Of a stretch of DNA of 59,488 nucleotides, positions 40,040 to 49,094 are shown in pieces (position 1 is the stretch's first letter; the number at the start of each line of letters is the position of its first letter). The stretch comes from Phycisphaerales bacterium (lineage in GTDB: Bacteria > Planctomycetota > Phycisphaerae > Phycisphaerales > SM1A02). The translations under genes and the position numbers were made by a program. The DNA is taken from positions 1-59,488 of the forward strand of contig JAKEEP010000162.1 of the NCBI GenBank assembly GCA_022616475.1. Reading direction: 5' to 3'. The notes beneath the pieces were generated by a model. That model saw only the letters and a program-made list of their open reading frames with translations, had not been told where the DNA came from and searched no databases.

Positions 40040-42559
40040 ATGAAGATTTACGCGCTCACCATTTACACCGGCCTGATTCTCGTGCCAGCCACTGGCGCCC
40101 CGCTCATTGCCGAGCACACCCCCGGGGTCTTCGATGCACCGTGGCTTGGCTTTGACCTGGGCGAATACGAACAGGCTGGTTATCCGCACGGCGGGACAGT
40201 CAACGATTTCGATGGCGATGGCGATCTCGACGTGGCTGTGCCAACGACCACATCCTTTCCTGAAGTGTCGGTGCTGCTCAATAGCGGAGACGGCACGCTT
40301 GGCCAGCCAACGCACTACGCCTTGGCCAAGGCTTCGCACTACATCGTTTCCGCCGACTTCGATGGCGATAAGGACATCGATCTCGTGGTCAGCAACATGG
40401 GTGTGAACTGGGAAGGCAACACCATCTCTCTCTACCGCAACAACGGCGACGGGACTTTTCAAGGCCAGCAGCAGTTCTCGGTTGGCGCTGGGCAATTCGT
40501 TGGTCCCGCGGGGATAGCGTTTGCAGATTTCAACCTCGATGGCGATCTTGACTTGGCTGTGACCAAGTACGGATTCTTGGGCCAAGGGACGACGGTCGCG
40601 CTCCTGAACAACGACGGCGATGGAACATTTGCAGCACCCTTGAGCTTCCCAGCGGGTAATTCGCCGTTGGCGATCGTCGCTGCGCACCTCGACGGCGATG
40701 CGTACCCCGACCTTGCGATCACTGGTCAGGCCTCGCCTAGTCTTGGCCGCGTTTCCATTCTGTTCAACAATGGCCCCCCCGGCGGGGGATTCGCTGCGCC
40801 GGTTCACTACAACGCGATCTTCAGCAGCGGCGCCTCCGAAAGTGACGTCGCAGCCTCCGATGTTGATCTCGACGGCGACATCGATCTGGTCTACGGCGAT
40901 GGCGGGATGCACTCGGGCAATGGATTTGAGTTTCCCTTTGCAGTCGCGGTCTTCCGCAATCAGGGCAACGGCACGTTCGCCGCTCCACAGCCGCTCCCTC
41001 TTGGAGACTTCACAGGCGGAATGTTTGAACTCGCTGTCGCCGATCTGACCCAAGACGGATGGCCCGACGTCTTCGGCTCGCACCATTCCAATGGCGGGTG
41101 GTCCGTCATTCACTCGACTGGGAACGGCCAATTCGGGCCGTATCAGAAGCACTCGTCGGGCCAATATCCGCGCGACGTCCTGGCCGCCGATATGGACAAT
41201 GATGGCGATGTCGATCCCGTCATCGTGAACACGAACTCGATCAACGTCAACGTGCACTTCAACCCCGGCAATGGCGATTTCTCAGCCCAGCACTACTCCA
41301 TCGCTTCCGTGTTTTCCGAAATTGATCTGGCCGATGTTGACGCGGATGGGGACGTCGACATCGGAGTGGCGTATTTCAACCTGCTCGATGGCGGCGGCGT
41401 GCAGATCGTCAAGAACGATGGCTCAGGAGTATTCGCGCCGGCGTTCACCTATCCGAATCCGACCATCGAATTCTTCGATCCGCACTTCGCCGATCTCACT
41501 TCCGATGGTTTGCCGGACTTGATCTACGCTCATTGGGATACCGCGCCCCCTTACACCTTCAGGTGGCGCATTAACCAGGGCAACGGGTCGCTCGGCCCGG
41601 AGTCGATCGGTCCGGTTGCAACCTGTGGGACCAGCGACATACAACCCGCTGACTTGGACAACGACGGCGATATCGACCTGGTCATGACGGAGTGGCTTGC
41701 CTGCATCAACATTCCGAATTCAGCACGGCGAGTGTTCATCGTTGAGAACATCGGCACGCCGCAGAGCCCCGCCTTCGCCCTCGATGAAATCATCCTCGTC
41801 GACCCGGGTCCCGGAGGCGTGACGATCGGCGATTTCAATCATGATGACATCCCGGATCTGGCGGTCACCTCGCAGCCGATCAATCTTCTGGTCGGCTTGG
41901 GCAATCTCAATTACAGCATCGTGCAATTGTCACAGGCGCCTTCGATTCCCATCGTGCACGCCGATTTCAATGGCGATACGCATTTGGATTTGGCCGTGGG
42001 CATCGTCGAGAACACCAGTTTCAGTCCCGGCCTAGGCATCCTTCTTGGACACGGCGACGGAACGTTCCAGCCGCTCGTGCAGTACCCCGGCTCGTACTCG
42101 CCCGATCTGGGCCAAATCCAGGAGATTGCGGCCTTCGATGCGGATGCCGACGGCGATACCGATATGCTGGCGGCGAACTACGCATCCAACGACATCTCGC
42201 TCTGGGCCAACAACGGCGATGGCACGTTCGCGCCTCAGGCGCGCTATGGCGTCGGGCTCGATTCTCCCGGCGATCTTGGGTTCGCAGATTTGAACGGCGA
42301 CGCCATCGACGACCTCGCCGTCCCGGTCGGAATCATTCCAGGTTTTCTCGGGAGGGTGGCAATCCTTGCTGGTCAAGCCTCCTCACCAATTGTTGGAGAT
42401 GTCACTGGCGACGGCTCGGTGAACGTGAATGATCTATTGGCAGTAATCAATGTATGGGGGCCGTGTCCAGCGCCGCCGGCAAGTTGCCCTGCTGACTTGA
42501 ACAACGATGGAATTGTCAACATCGAAGACCTATTGCTCGTGATCTCGAATTGGAGCTAA
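40040..42559 (+). CDS. Secreted FG-GAP/VCBS beta-propeller repeat protein with dockerin-like C-terminus
   Basis: About 839 residues from the ATG at 40040 (GAAGGAG upstream). A signal peptide (MKIYALTIYTGLILVPATGA) is followed by many FG-GAP/VCBS-type calcium-binding repeats ('DFDGDGDLDVAVPT', 'DFNLDGDLDLAVTK', 'DVDLDGDIDLVYGD', 'DFNGDTHLDLAVGI'). The C-terminus carries 'GSVNVNDLLAVINVWG ... GIVNIEDLLLVISNWS'. An extracellular adhesion-like role is likely. It shares the C-terminal module with its two neighbours. Confidence 0.88.
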   Translation: MKIYALTIYTGLILVPATGAPLIAEHTPGVFDAPWLGFDLGEYEQAGYPHGGTVNDFDGDGDLDVAVPTTTSFPEVSVLLNSGDGTLGQPTHYALAKASHYIVSADFDGDKDIDLVVSNMGVNWEGNTISLYRNNGDGTFQGQQQFSVGAGQFVGPAGIAFADFNLDGDLDLAVTKYGFLGQGTTVALLNNDGDGTFAAPLSFPAGNSPLAIVAAHLDGDAYPDLAITGQASPSLGRVSILFNNGPPGGGFAAPVHYNAIFSSGASESDVAASDVDLDGDIDLVYGDGGMHSGNGFEFPFAVAVFRNQGNGTFAAPQPLPLGDFTGGMFELAVADLTQDGWPDVFGSHHSNGGWSVIHSTGNGQFGPYQKHSSGQYPRDVLAADMDNDGDVDPVIVNTNSINVNVHFNPGNGDFSAQHYSIASVFSEIDLADVDADGDVDIGVAYFNLLDGGGVQIVKNDGSGVFAPAFTYPNPTIEFFDPHFADLTSDGLPDLIYAHWDTAPPYTFRWRINQGNGSLGPESIGPVATCGTSDIQPADLDNDGDIDLVMTEWLACINIPNSARRVFIVENIGTPQSPAFALDEIILVDPGPGGVTIGDFNHDDIPDLAVTSQPINLLVGLGNLNYSIVQLSQAPSIPIVHADFNGDTHLDLAVGIVENTSFSPGLGILLGHGDGTFQPLVQYPGSYSPDLGQIQEIAAFDADADGDTDMLAANYASNDISLWANNGDGTFAPQARYGVGLDSPGDLGFADLNGDAIDDLAVPVGIIPGFLGRVAILAGQASSPIVGDVTGDGSVNVNDLLAVINVWGPCPAPPASCPADLNNDGIVNIEDLLLVISNWS

Positions 42560-42759
42560 GCAGATTTTGGAAGATGTACGTATTCAGCGGCTGTGGCATA
42601 GGCCTCTACTGCAATGACCAGCCGGTAATCCCCACTCGCCCGACCGAATTGCTATCAACGGCAATGCGACGACTCTTAGATGACATGATCTGATGTCGGC
42701 CAAAGGCAGGTTGAAATGACCCGTTTCCATCCCCCGCCGGCGTCAAGAGGAGAAAAACC

Positions 42760-44802
42760 ATGAGTATGAAGAAACACTCGTATGCAGATGGGTACGGTTT
42801 TGGCCGGATCATCCTACTTGTTTGCGTTGGAATCGCTGTCGGAAATGTCGCCCGGGCTGATTCCGTCGATCTCATGCATCTGTCGGACGAACCGGGAAAC
42901 TGGTTCCGAAGCGAGGCGACGGGCACGCCCGTGTCAATCATCAATGCAGGCGAGCGCATCGATTTCAAGATCAACAACTGCTGCACGAACACCCGGCACA
43001 CCGTCACCTTGCTCGTCAGGCCCGATGGCTCGAACGTGACCATGGACCAAGACAGCTCCCAGATGGGAACGTTGTCGCTTGACTTCGACGTTCCAGGGGT
43101 GTACGTGCTGGTGTGCAAGATTCATCCGTATATGACGGCGGTCGTGGCGGTGCGTGATGCGGCAGGCAACATTCCGCCCGTGACCGCGACCTCGCTGCCG
43201 TTCATCGGGCACCTTGGCGCGCCGTCGCTGCCCGCCGACGTCGTCTTGTCGGTGATGACGACGGTCGCGCCGGATGACGCGGCCAAGCTGGCGAAATGGG
43301 ACATCCTGGCTGCGAAGGATCAGGTCATCCCGCCTGTTCCGGGGGTCGGTGAGGTGTGGATCGACACCCAGTTCGAGCGGGTGCCCGGCCAGACCGATGA
43401 CGGCGGAGTGCTCAAGCCGGGGACGATCACGGTGGTCGATGCCGCCACGTTCACGGTTGAGCGTGAAATCAATGGGCTTGACGCCCAGGGAATGTGGAAC
43501 AACCCGCACAACATGTGGGCGAACTTCGCGCTCGACACGATCTACAACGGCAACTGGTTCGGCAAATGGATCAACAAGATCGATCGCACCAGCGGCCAGA
43601 TTCTCACCAGCATCACCGTTGGCGAGGCGCCGACGCACATCATCACGATTCCGACGCCCGGTCCGCAGTTTGGGCACCTGACGATTCCGATCAGCGCCGA
43701 TAATGACTTGGTCAAGGTGGCTGATGTGGGCGGTGAATTAGACATCGTTGAAAGCGCGGTAACAGGCGAGAATCGCACACACCCCCACGCTCATTGGCTG
43801 ACCTGCGGAACAGGTGAGCGCACCATTGTGCCGAACGTCTTCAAAGGCCTCGGCCTGGCTGGTTCGGTGAGCGTGATGGACACAATCAGCGGCCAAGTGC
43901 TGCAAGAGTTCCTGCACGATCCCAATGATCCGTTGCGCTCGGCGCTGCTGATGCCGGTGGCGGTTGGAGAATGCCACGTCGATGGAGTCTCGACGGCGTA
44001 CGTTGCCAACATCGCTTCCGGCATGGTGACGGTGATCGATGTCGACAAGTTATGCATCGTGAAGAATATCCCAGTGACCCTGACGCCCGATGGCCAGTCG
44101 GGCTTCGATCTATTGCACACGCTGCAGGCGCCCATTCAGACGCCGGTGAGCCCGGATGAGAAATGGGTTGCCACGGCGGTGCTGTCGTTGACGACTGTGC
44201 CGCGTCCTCCTGCGGGTTCAGCCGATCATGTCGCGATCATCGACACCTCGACGAATGAAATCGTCAAGTACGTCGCTACTCCCGCAGGCACTCACGGCGT
44301 GAACTGGGGCGCCAAGCTCGGCGGCGGCTACTACGCCTACGTCTCCAATCAGCACGCCAACGTGCTCACGGTTATTGATCCAGATCCCAACGGCGACAGC
44401 AGCGGCGATGATGCGGCAGCGGTGGGCACGATCCTGCTCGCCAATGCCAGTGAGGGCGCAGGTGCAACCGACGGGACTGGCGGACAAGGCATCGAGCCGA
44501 TTCCGATGACGCACGACGGCTGGATTCAGCGCACAGTCGATTTGTCCGGCACCGGTGCGCTCTCAGCGGAGGTCGAAAGCTGGATCGCCGCGCTCACGCC
44601 TGAACAGAAGGATCCTCACGGCTTTCACAGCGATGTCCCGGGGGACACGACGGGCGATGGGTTGGTCAACGTGCATGATCTTCTGGCGGTGATCAACCAA
44701 TGGGGACCGTGTGAGTGCCTGGAGCCGTGTCACACCGATCTTGATGACTCAGGCAACGTCGATGTGCATGACTTGTTGCTGGTGATCACCAACTGGAGCT
44801 GA
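42760..44802 (+). CDS. Secreted cupredoxin plus beta-propeller protein with dockerin-like C-terminus
   Basis: About 680 residues from the ATG at 42760 (AGAGGAG upstream). After a signal peptide comes a cupredoxin-like domain (about 35-130) with 'NTRHTVTLLVRPDG' and 'VYVLVCKIHPYM', matching type-1 copper ligands H, C, H, M. A YVTN-type beta-propeller with 'VAIIDTSTNEIVKYVATPAG' and 'GGYYAYVSNQHANVLTVIDP' follows, then 'GLVNVHDLLAVINQWG ... NVDVHDLLLVITNWS'. The layout inverts nitrous oxide reductase (propeller then cupredoxin). Likely an extracellular copper redox protein. Confidence 0.8.
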   Translation: MSMKKHSYADGYGFGRIILLVCVGIAVGNVARADSVDLMHLSDEPGNWFRSEATGTPVSIINAGERIDFKINNCCTNTRHTVTLLVRPDGSNVTMDQDSSQMGTLSLDFDVPGVYVLVCKIHPYMTAVVAVRDAAGNIPPVTATSLPFIGHLGAPSLPADVVLSVMTTVAPDDAAKLAKWDILAAKDQVIPPVPGVGEVWIDTQFERVPGQTDDGGVLKPGTITVVDAATFTVEREINGLDAQGMWNNPHNMWANFALDTIYNGNWFGKWINKIDRTSGQILTSITVGEAPTHIITIPTPGPQFGHLTIPISADNDLVKVADVGGELDIVESAVTGENRTHPHAHWLTCGTGERTIVPNVFKGLGLAGSVSVMDTISGQVLQEFLHDPNDPLRSALLMPVAVGECHVDGVSTAYVANIASGMVTVIDVDKLCIVKNIPVTLTPDGQSGFDLLHTLQAPIQTPVSPDEKWVATAVLSLTTVPRPPAGSADHVAIIDTSTNEIVKYVATPAGTHGVNWGAKLGGGYYAYVSNQHANVLTVIDPDPNGDSSGDDAAAVGTILLANASEGAGATDGTGGQGIEPIPMTHDGWIQRTVDLSGTGALSAEVESWIAALTPEQKDPHGFHSDVPGDTTGDGLVNVHDLLAVINQWGPCECLEPCHTDLDDSGNVDVHDLLLVITNWS

Positions 44803-44857
44803 TAGGCCGCAAATCGGAAGGATGGTTCGCACGTTTGAGTAATCGCGCGACAAGGGC

Positions 44858-45079
44858 CTAGGGTTCAACCGCCAAAAATGGGGAAATTCTCCAACTCGCG
44901 AGTACGATGCCGCGCGGATTGCGAATAATCAAGCTGGCTGGCGATCCGACTTTGCCTGCGCCGTCGCGTTTATGTGAGACCGGTGGGGGATCGAACGCTT
45001 CCAACATCACCAGAGCCCGAACCTGAGGGTCTGACAGCTTGTTGATTCGCGCAACCAGATCAAGGTGCAGCGCGCGCAT
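44858..45079 (-). CDS. Small hypothetical ORF downstream of tmRNA
   Basis: A 73-codon frame (MRALHLDLVARINKLSDPQV...) with coding-like composition, starting 17 bp after the tmRNA 3' end. No domain, signal or clear ribosome site can be seen. It may be chance; reported with low confidence. Confidence 0.25.
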   Translation of the reverse strand: MRALHLDLVARINKLSDPQVRALVMLEAFDPPPVSHKRDGAGKVGSPASLIIRNPRGIVLASWRISPFLAVEP

Positions 45080-45095
45080 TCACCTATTTTTGTAG

Positions 45096-45442
45096 TGGAG
45101 CCGGGGGGATTTGAACCCCCGTGCCGATACAGTCAGCCAGCCGCATCTACGACGCGTAGTCGTTTCTTTGATCTCGGCTCGGTGGACCGCCAACGACAGC
45201 GTTCCAATTTGCCATGACAAACTTGATCTCGCCCCTGCATCGCTTGTCAGTGTGCAGAAGCCAGCCCGATGTCGTCAGTTCCGCCCCTATCGGGCGTTGA
45301 GGTGGAACCGCGCGAACCTAATTAGGCCGCGAGAGCATACTGCGGAGTAGCAGTTATTGTTTTGCATCCTTTTTACGTGGCACGGATGCTCCACGGCGCG
45401 CAGCGTCAGACCTACCCTGTCCGGTCGATGCCATTCGGCCCC
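45096..45442 (-). ncRNA. ssrA: tmRNA
   Basis: On the minus strand the 347-nt RNA begins GGGGCCG and ends CGGCTCCA; these 7-bp ends pair with one G-U, as in the tRNA-like acceptor. The 3' part has a T arm ('GGGGGTTCAAATCCCCC'). The tag frame ends GCT-CTC-GCG-GCC-TAA (45324 region), giving ...ATPQYALAA, the classic ALAA degradation tag. The resume codon is unclear, because GCA-AAA-CAA-TAA is out of frame. CCA is not encoded. tmRNA plus SmpB rescues stalled ribosomes. Confidence 0.9.
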
Positions 45443-45832
45443 AATTGTCAAAGAGCAAGCGAGATTAGGAAGCCCGCGAATGAAGTATAGGGCACCTTGA
45501 TGGGCGGCCCCGTTTGTGCCCATAGGAAATGGGATACCCGGCTCAGCGGGCCTCGCGGCCCTCAAAGGCATCGCTTCTTTTCGCTTCCGCCACGGTTCGA
45601 ACTGCCACAGCAGGTGGCCCGATCACTCCGGGCCTGGCTTGTTGACCACAGAAAGGGACTCGCTGCTACAGGTCGAATGCTCAACCCGTCTTGTGAATTC
45701 AGCCAGGTCGCCGTGTTGGGCATAAGCGAACAATTGGCGAGTTGTATGAAGCGGTGCACTTCGAAATCGCCGCACTTTTTCGTACGTTTAAGGTGGCTCG
45801 CCACGCGCTGAGCCCAAAAGGGGAAAAGCACG
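45443..45832. other. Spacer between tmRNA and fibro-slime gene
   Basis: About 390 bp; I see no gene, strong hairpin or known riboswitch. The tmRNA promoter should lie at its left end (minus strand). Confidence 0.4.
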
Positions 45833-47332
45833 ATGCGCTCGAACAGAATAACCACACTGACAACCATAACCCTGCTGGCAGTCGCCGGCACGGCGCCGTT
45901 TCTCATGCCCGATGGGATTATCGCCCAAGCCCAGGGGTCGCCGAACACCTTCCCACTGAAGGGCGTTTTGCGAGACTTCCGGCGCACGAACACCAACTTT
46001 AACGTCGTGCCGAGCGGCGGCAACGGCCACTACGCAGGCAACGTCATGGAGGACCTGTCCAGCAGCGGCCGGCCGCTGTATGAGGGCGACGGCTTCAAGG
46101 TCGCCTCGCAGTGGCAGGACAATGAGGCGCACCCGATCGCGCCGCACATGTACATCGACCCGGACAATGCACTCTCAACCAAGGTCCGCGTTTCGACCGT
46201 CCCCTCCGCTCCCAAGATGGGCGTTGTGGACACCTATGACTCCACGATGGGTGCCTACGGCGGCGCCAACATTGGCCCAGCTCCAGAGTATGAAGTCGGC
46301 GCCATGCCCGACGTCATCGTCCCAGCCGCGCTCAGCAACATGCCCAATCAGGGAGATTTGAACTATAGCGGCGTCACGACCATCACCAGCGACATTCACT
46401 GCAACAAGCTGAATGCCTCCGGCATGCTCGAAATCGATGGCCAAATCAGCATTCTGTGCGAAGGCCCCATGATGCTGGAAACCCACACCATCATCATCAT
46501 GAAGCCGGGCTCGAATCTCAAGGTGTATCTGATGAACGGCGGCGCCAGCTGGAATCACACCATGATCGGCGACCCCGCCAAGCCCGGACGCGTGAAGATC
46601 TTCAGCATGAGCGATGCGATGTTCATGATCCACAATCACGCCGAGGTCTACGCACACATCACTTGTCCAAATGCCTCGATGGAGCTCAGCAACCACGGCA
46701 CGCTATTCGGGCGCTTCGTTGGCAAGGCGATCGCGTACAGGAACCACGGCAACTTCCACTTTGACATGGCCGGCGCGGTCGCGGAAATCTGCGGCGTGCC
46801 AGCCGCCGACGTCAAGGGAACTCAAGGCGTCAACAGCAACGGCGGCCTGGTCTCGGCCGCTCGATTCGCCGACTGGTACCAGGATGTGCCGGGCACCAAC
46901 CTTTCGATGCCCTTCACCGTCACGCTGTTGAAGAACGGCTCGGGCGTGTGGGAGTTCACCAGCAACGCGTTCTTCCCACTTGACAACAAGCTCTTCGGCA
47001 ACCAGGGCCAGTCGCACAACTTCTACTTCACCTATGCGGCAACCTGCGAGTTCACGCACCATGCGTGCACGGATACGTTCTTCCAATTCGAAGGCGCCGA
47101 CGATACCTGGTTGTTCATCGATGGCAAGCTGGTCATGGATCGCGGCGGCGTGATCCCCGCAACAGCGCAGTATGTAGACATCGATCGCCTGGAGCTGAAC
47201 GATGGAGAGGTGTACCAGCTGCACTTCTTCTATGCCCAGCGAAATGCGTCGGTCTCGCAATTCAAGCTCAAGACGAACCTGGATCTGATTGAAAACGACA
47301 ACCCGATGCAATTCAGCATGGGCGCTGACTGA
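45833..47332 (+). CDS. Secreted fibro-slime domain protein
   Basis: The 499-residue protein has a signal peptide (MRSNRITTLTTITLLAVAGT) and two parts: 'FPLKGVLRDFRRTNTNFNVV' (fibro-slime N-terminal pattern) and, from about residue 350, 'WEFTSNAFFPLDNKLFGNQG ... FQFEGADDTWLFIDGKLVMD', the PA14-like carbohydrate-binding end of the fibro-slime domain. A beta-helix-like segment lies between ('IHNHAEVYAHITCPNASMEL'). Extracellular, probably polysaccharide-associated. A terminator follows at 47356. Confidence 0.85.
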   Translation: MRSNRITTLTTITLLAVAGTAPFLMPDGIIAQAQGSPNTFPLKGVLRDFRRTNTNFNVVPSGGNGHYAGNVMEDLSSSGRPLYEGDGFKVASQWQDNEAHPIAPHMYIDPDNALSTKVRVSTVPSAPKMGVVDTYDSTMGAYGGANIGPAPEYEVGAMPDVIVPAALSNMPNQGDLNYSGVTTITSDIHCNKLNASGMLEIDGQISILCEGPMMLETHTIIIMKPGSNLKVYLMNGGASWNHTMIGDPAKPGRVKIFSMSDAMFMIHNHAEVYAHITCPNASMELSNHGTLFGRFVGKAIAYRNHGNFHFDMAGAVAEICGVPAADVKGTQGVNSNGGLVSAARFADWYQDVPGTNLSMPFTVTLLKNGSGVWEFTSNAFFPLDNKLFGNQGQSHNFYFTYAATCEFTHHACTDTFFQFEGADDTWLFIDGKLVMDRGGVIPATAQYVDIDRLELNDGEVYQLHFFYAQRNASVSQFKLKTNLDLIENDNPMQFSMGAD

Positions 47333-47355
47333 GCATCTGAATCAAACGATTGATC

Positions 47356-47391
47356 AACCCGGTCAGCTGATGCTGGCCGGGTTTTCTTTTT
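47356..47391 (+). terminator. Rho-independent terminator
   Basis: A 12-bp stem AACCCGGTCAGC/GCTGGCCGGGTT (one G-U wobble) with a TGAT loop is followed by TTCTTTTT, 24 bp after the fibro-slime stop. Confidence 0.85.
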
Positions 47392-47484
47392 GAGCCCCGA
47401 TTCGGCGCTGGCATTCGACAAGCGAACAACTGCGATTGAAGATAATGTGTGGCAAGTAAAGGCAAGCCATGGGACGAGACGAAA

Positions 47485-47695
47485 ATGTTGGAAATACTGT
47501 TGGGTGTTGCTGTAGTGGTGATGATGGCAAAGGTCGCCAGCGCCGATGACCAATCTCCCGTCACCTGGGGGTGTGACTTTCTTGTTGTGTCTGGCGACCA
47601 TCTTCGTGGTGCCGCTGCCGTTCCTTCGGATGCTCCTGGCCGCGGCCGTGGCCTTCGTGCTGATGATCGGCTACAAAATGGTGGCCGAGCGTTAA
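47485..47695 (+). pseudogene. Two-helix small membrane protein with apparent frameshift
   Basis: Frame 1 from the ATG at 47485 gives 'MLEILLGVAVVVMMAKVASA DDQSPVTWG'. Frame 2 from an internal ATG (47546) to the TAA at 47693 gives 'TNLPSPGGVTFLLCLATIFV', then 'VPLPFLRMLLAAAVAFVLMI', ending GYKMVAER. Adding one G in the run GGGGG (47567-47571) joins them as 'DDQSPVTWGGVTFLLCLATI', a natural 70-residue protein with two helices. So this is one gene with a homopolymer deletion or two overlapping small genes. Function unknown. Confidence 0.6.
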
Positions 47696-47747
47696 CAATG
47701 GCGCAAGGCGTGCAAGGCCGCTGCGCTCGGCAAATCGGGGCCCTCCC

Positions 47748-49094
47748 TCACACCGCTTCCCAACGGCGCGCGAATTGGCGCGCCAGGGCCAGGCACACGA
47801 TGGCCATCGCCGCCAGCACTGCCAACTGCGGCCAGAGCTGCCAAACGGGTTTGTCGTCCCAGAACACCTTTTGATAGCCGTCCAGGGCCCAGCCATTGAA
47901 GGTGAAGAGGCCGGCGACATCCATGAGTGGATTCTGCTTGAGAAGAAAACGCGGGATCATGCTCCCGCCCACCGCCGACATGCAGAGAATGACCACCGTG
48001 GAGATCCCCTGGACCTGGCCCGCCGAGCGGCATGCCGTGCCGAGCATGAGGCCGAACGCAGCCGCCGCTGCGGCCGAAACGGCCGTCATCGCGATGAACC
48101 CCGTGACGTGCGTGGTCGTCCATAGCTCCAGGCCGAACACCAGCCAGCCCCATAGAAACATGACCGTGAGCTGCGCGAAGCCGGCCAGCGCGGCATACAT
48201 CCAGTTGCCCAGCAAGAGGCGCGTCATCCCCAAGCGCGAAGACAGCACGCGCTCCAGCGTGCCGGACGACGCTTCCTGAAGCAGCGCGCCCATGGCGCCT
48301 GCCATCGAAAAGAGCAAGAACATCACGCCGATGCCAGCGGCTTGATACGAAATGCCGGCTTTGCGTTCCCGCTCGTTTCCGCTTTGCACGTTCTCGACGC
48401 GAACCTGCACCGGGCTCATGAAGTTCTGCGGCGGGCCATCGTCATCAGCGCCATTGGCCGCGTTGGTCGCCGGTGCGGTCGCGGGCCTCGACTCCCCACT
48501 CCCGCCCTCGCTGGTGAGAGTCCGAAGCTCCGGCAGGAACTGATCCATCGCAGCCCGCTGCTGCGGCGTCAGCGCGCCGGCATACTTCTCAAACATGCCG
48601 ATGCCTCGCTCGATCGCCAGATCGGGCGTTGCCGTCATCGCGATTTTTTGGAGCAGGCCGGTGACGATCTGGTGCGCCACCGGATTGGCAACATCGTCGG
48701 CATAAAGCGTGATCGGCGGGGCGTTGGGATCGAAGCTGCCGAACGATTCACCGAAACCCTTGGGAATCACGAGGGCGGCATCAATCTCGCGCTCTTTCAC
48801 AAGGTTGCGCGCTTCCTCAGCTGAATCCACCGTCGTCGCGTGACGGTCCTTTCGCTCCGGCCCCTTGAATCCATCCTCGTTTTGAATCGCGCGCACGAAG
48901 CGGCGGCTGGCGTCGGTTTGATCTTCATCGACAACGACCAGCTCAACCTTGGGCATGCTATCGCCGCCCGAAAGGCCGCCAAAAATGACCGCGAAGATCG
49001 AGAAAAATACGATCGGCAGCACGAACGTGAGCACCAGCGCCACGCGATCGCGCTTCAGGTTCAGCCATCCGATGCGAAGGACGGTGCCGATCAT
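47748..49094 (-). CDS. ABC-2 type exporter permease
   Basis: The 448-residue membrane protein has one N-terminal helix ('LVLTFVLPIVFFSIFAVIFG'), a large extracytoplasmic region ('SEGGSGESRPATAPATNAAN' linker), and a C-terminal set of five or more helices ('GIGVMFLLFSMAGAMGALLQ', 'LLGNWMYAALAGFAQLTVMF', 'VVILCMSAVGGSMIPRFLLK'), the ABC-2/NatB-like plan. It overlaps the ATPase gene by 4 bp. Probably exports a drug, lipid or peptide; substrate unknown. Confidence 0.85.
   Translation of the reverse strand: MIGTVLRIGWLNLKRDRVALVLTFVLPIVFFSIFAVIFGGLSGGDSMPKVELVVVDEDQTDASRRFVRAIQNEDGFKGPERKDRHATTVDSAEEARNLVKEREIDAALVIPKGFGESFGSFDPNAPPITLYADDVANPVAHQIVTGLLQKIAMTATPDLAIERGIGMFEKYAGALTPQQRAAMDQFLPELRTLTSEGGSGESRPATAPATNAANGADDDGPPQNFMSPVQVRVENVQSGNERERKAGISYQAAGIGVMFLLFSMAGAMGALLQEASSGTLERVLSSRLGMTRLLLGNWMYAALAGFAQLTVMFLWGWLVFGLELWTTTHVTGFIAMTAVSAAAAAAFGLMLGTACRSAGQVQGISTVVILCMSAVGGSMIPRFLLKQNPLMDVAGLFTFNGWALDGYQKVFWDDKPVWQLWPQLAVLAAMAIVCLALARQFARRWEAV

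Noticed and set aside
40004-41257. A 417-codon minus-strand frame opposite the FG-GAP protein
   Set aside because: Repetitive shadow of the calcium-repeat gene; no start signal or domain.
44876-44898. An additional palindrome-motif copy near GGGGAAATTCTCC
   Set aside because: Spacing and half-sites do not fit the consensus well, and no gene lies at the usual distance.
45505-45511. An alternative tmRNA 5' end (GGGGCCG at 45511 on the minus strand)
   Set aside because: The GGGGCCG at 45442 is followed by a tmRNA-like sequence (GCATCGAC) and gives a normal RNA length; the one at 45511 does not.
45443-45832. A c-di-GMP or other riboswitch upstream of the fibro-slime gene
   Set aside because: I could not find the conserved core of any riboswitch I know in this stretch.
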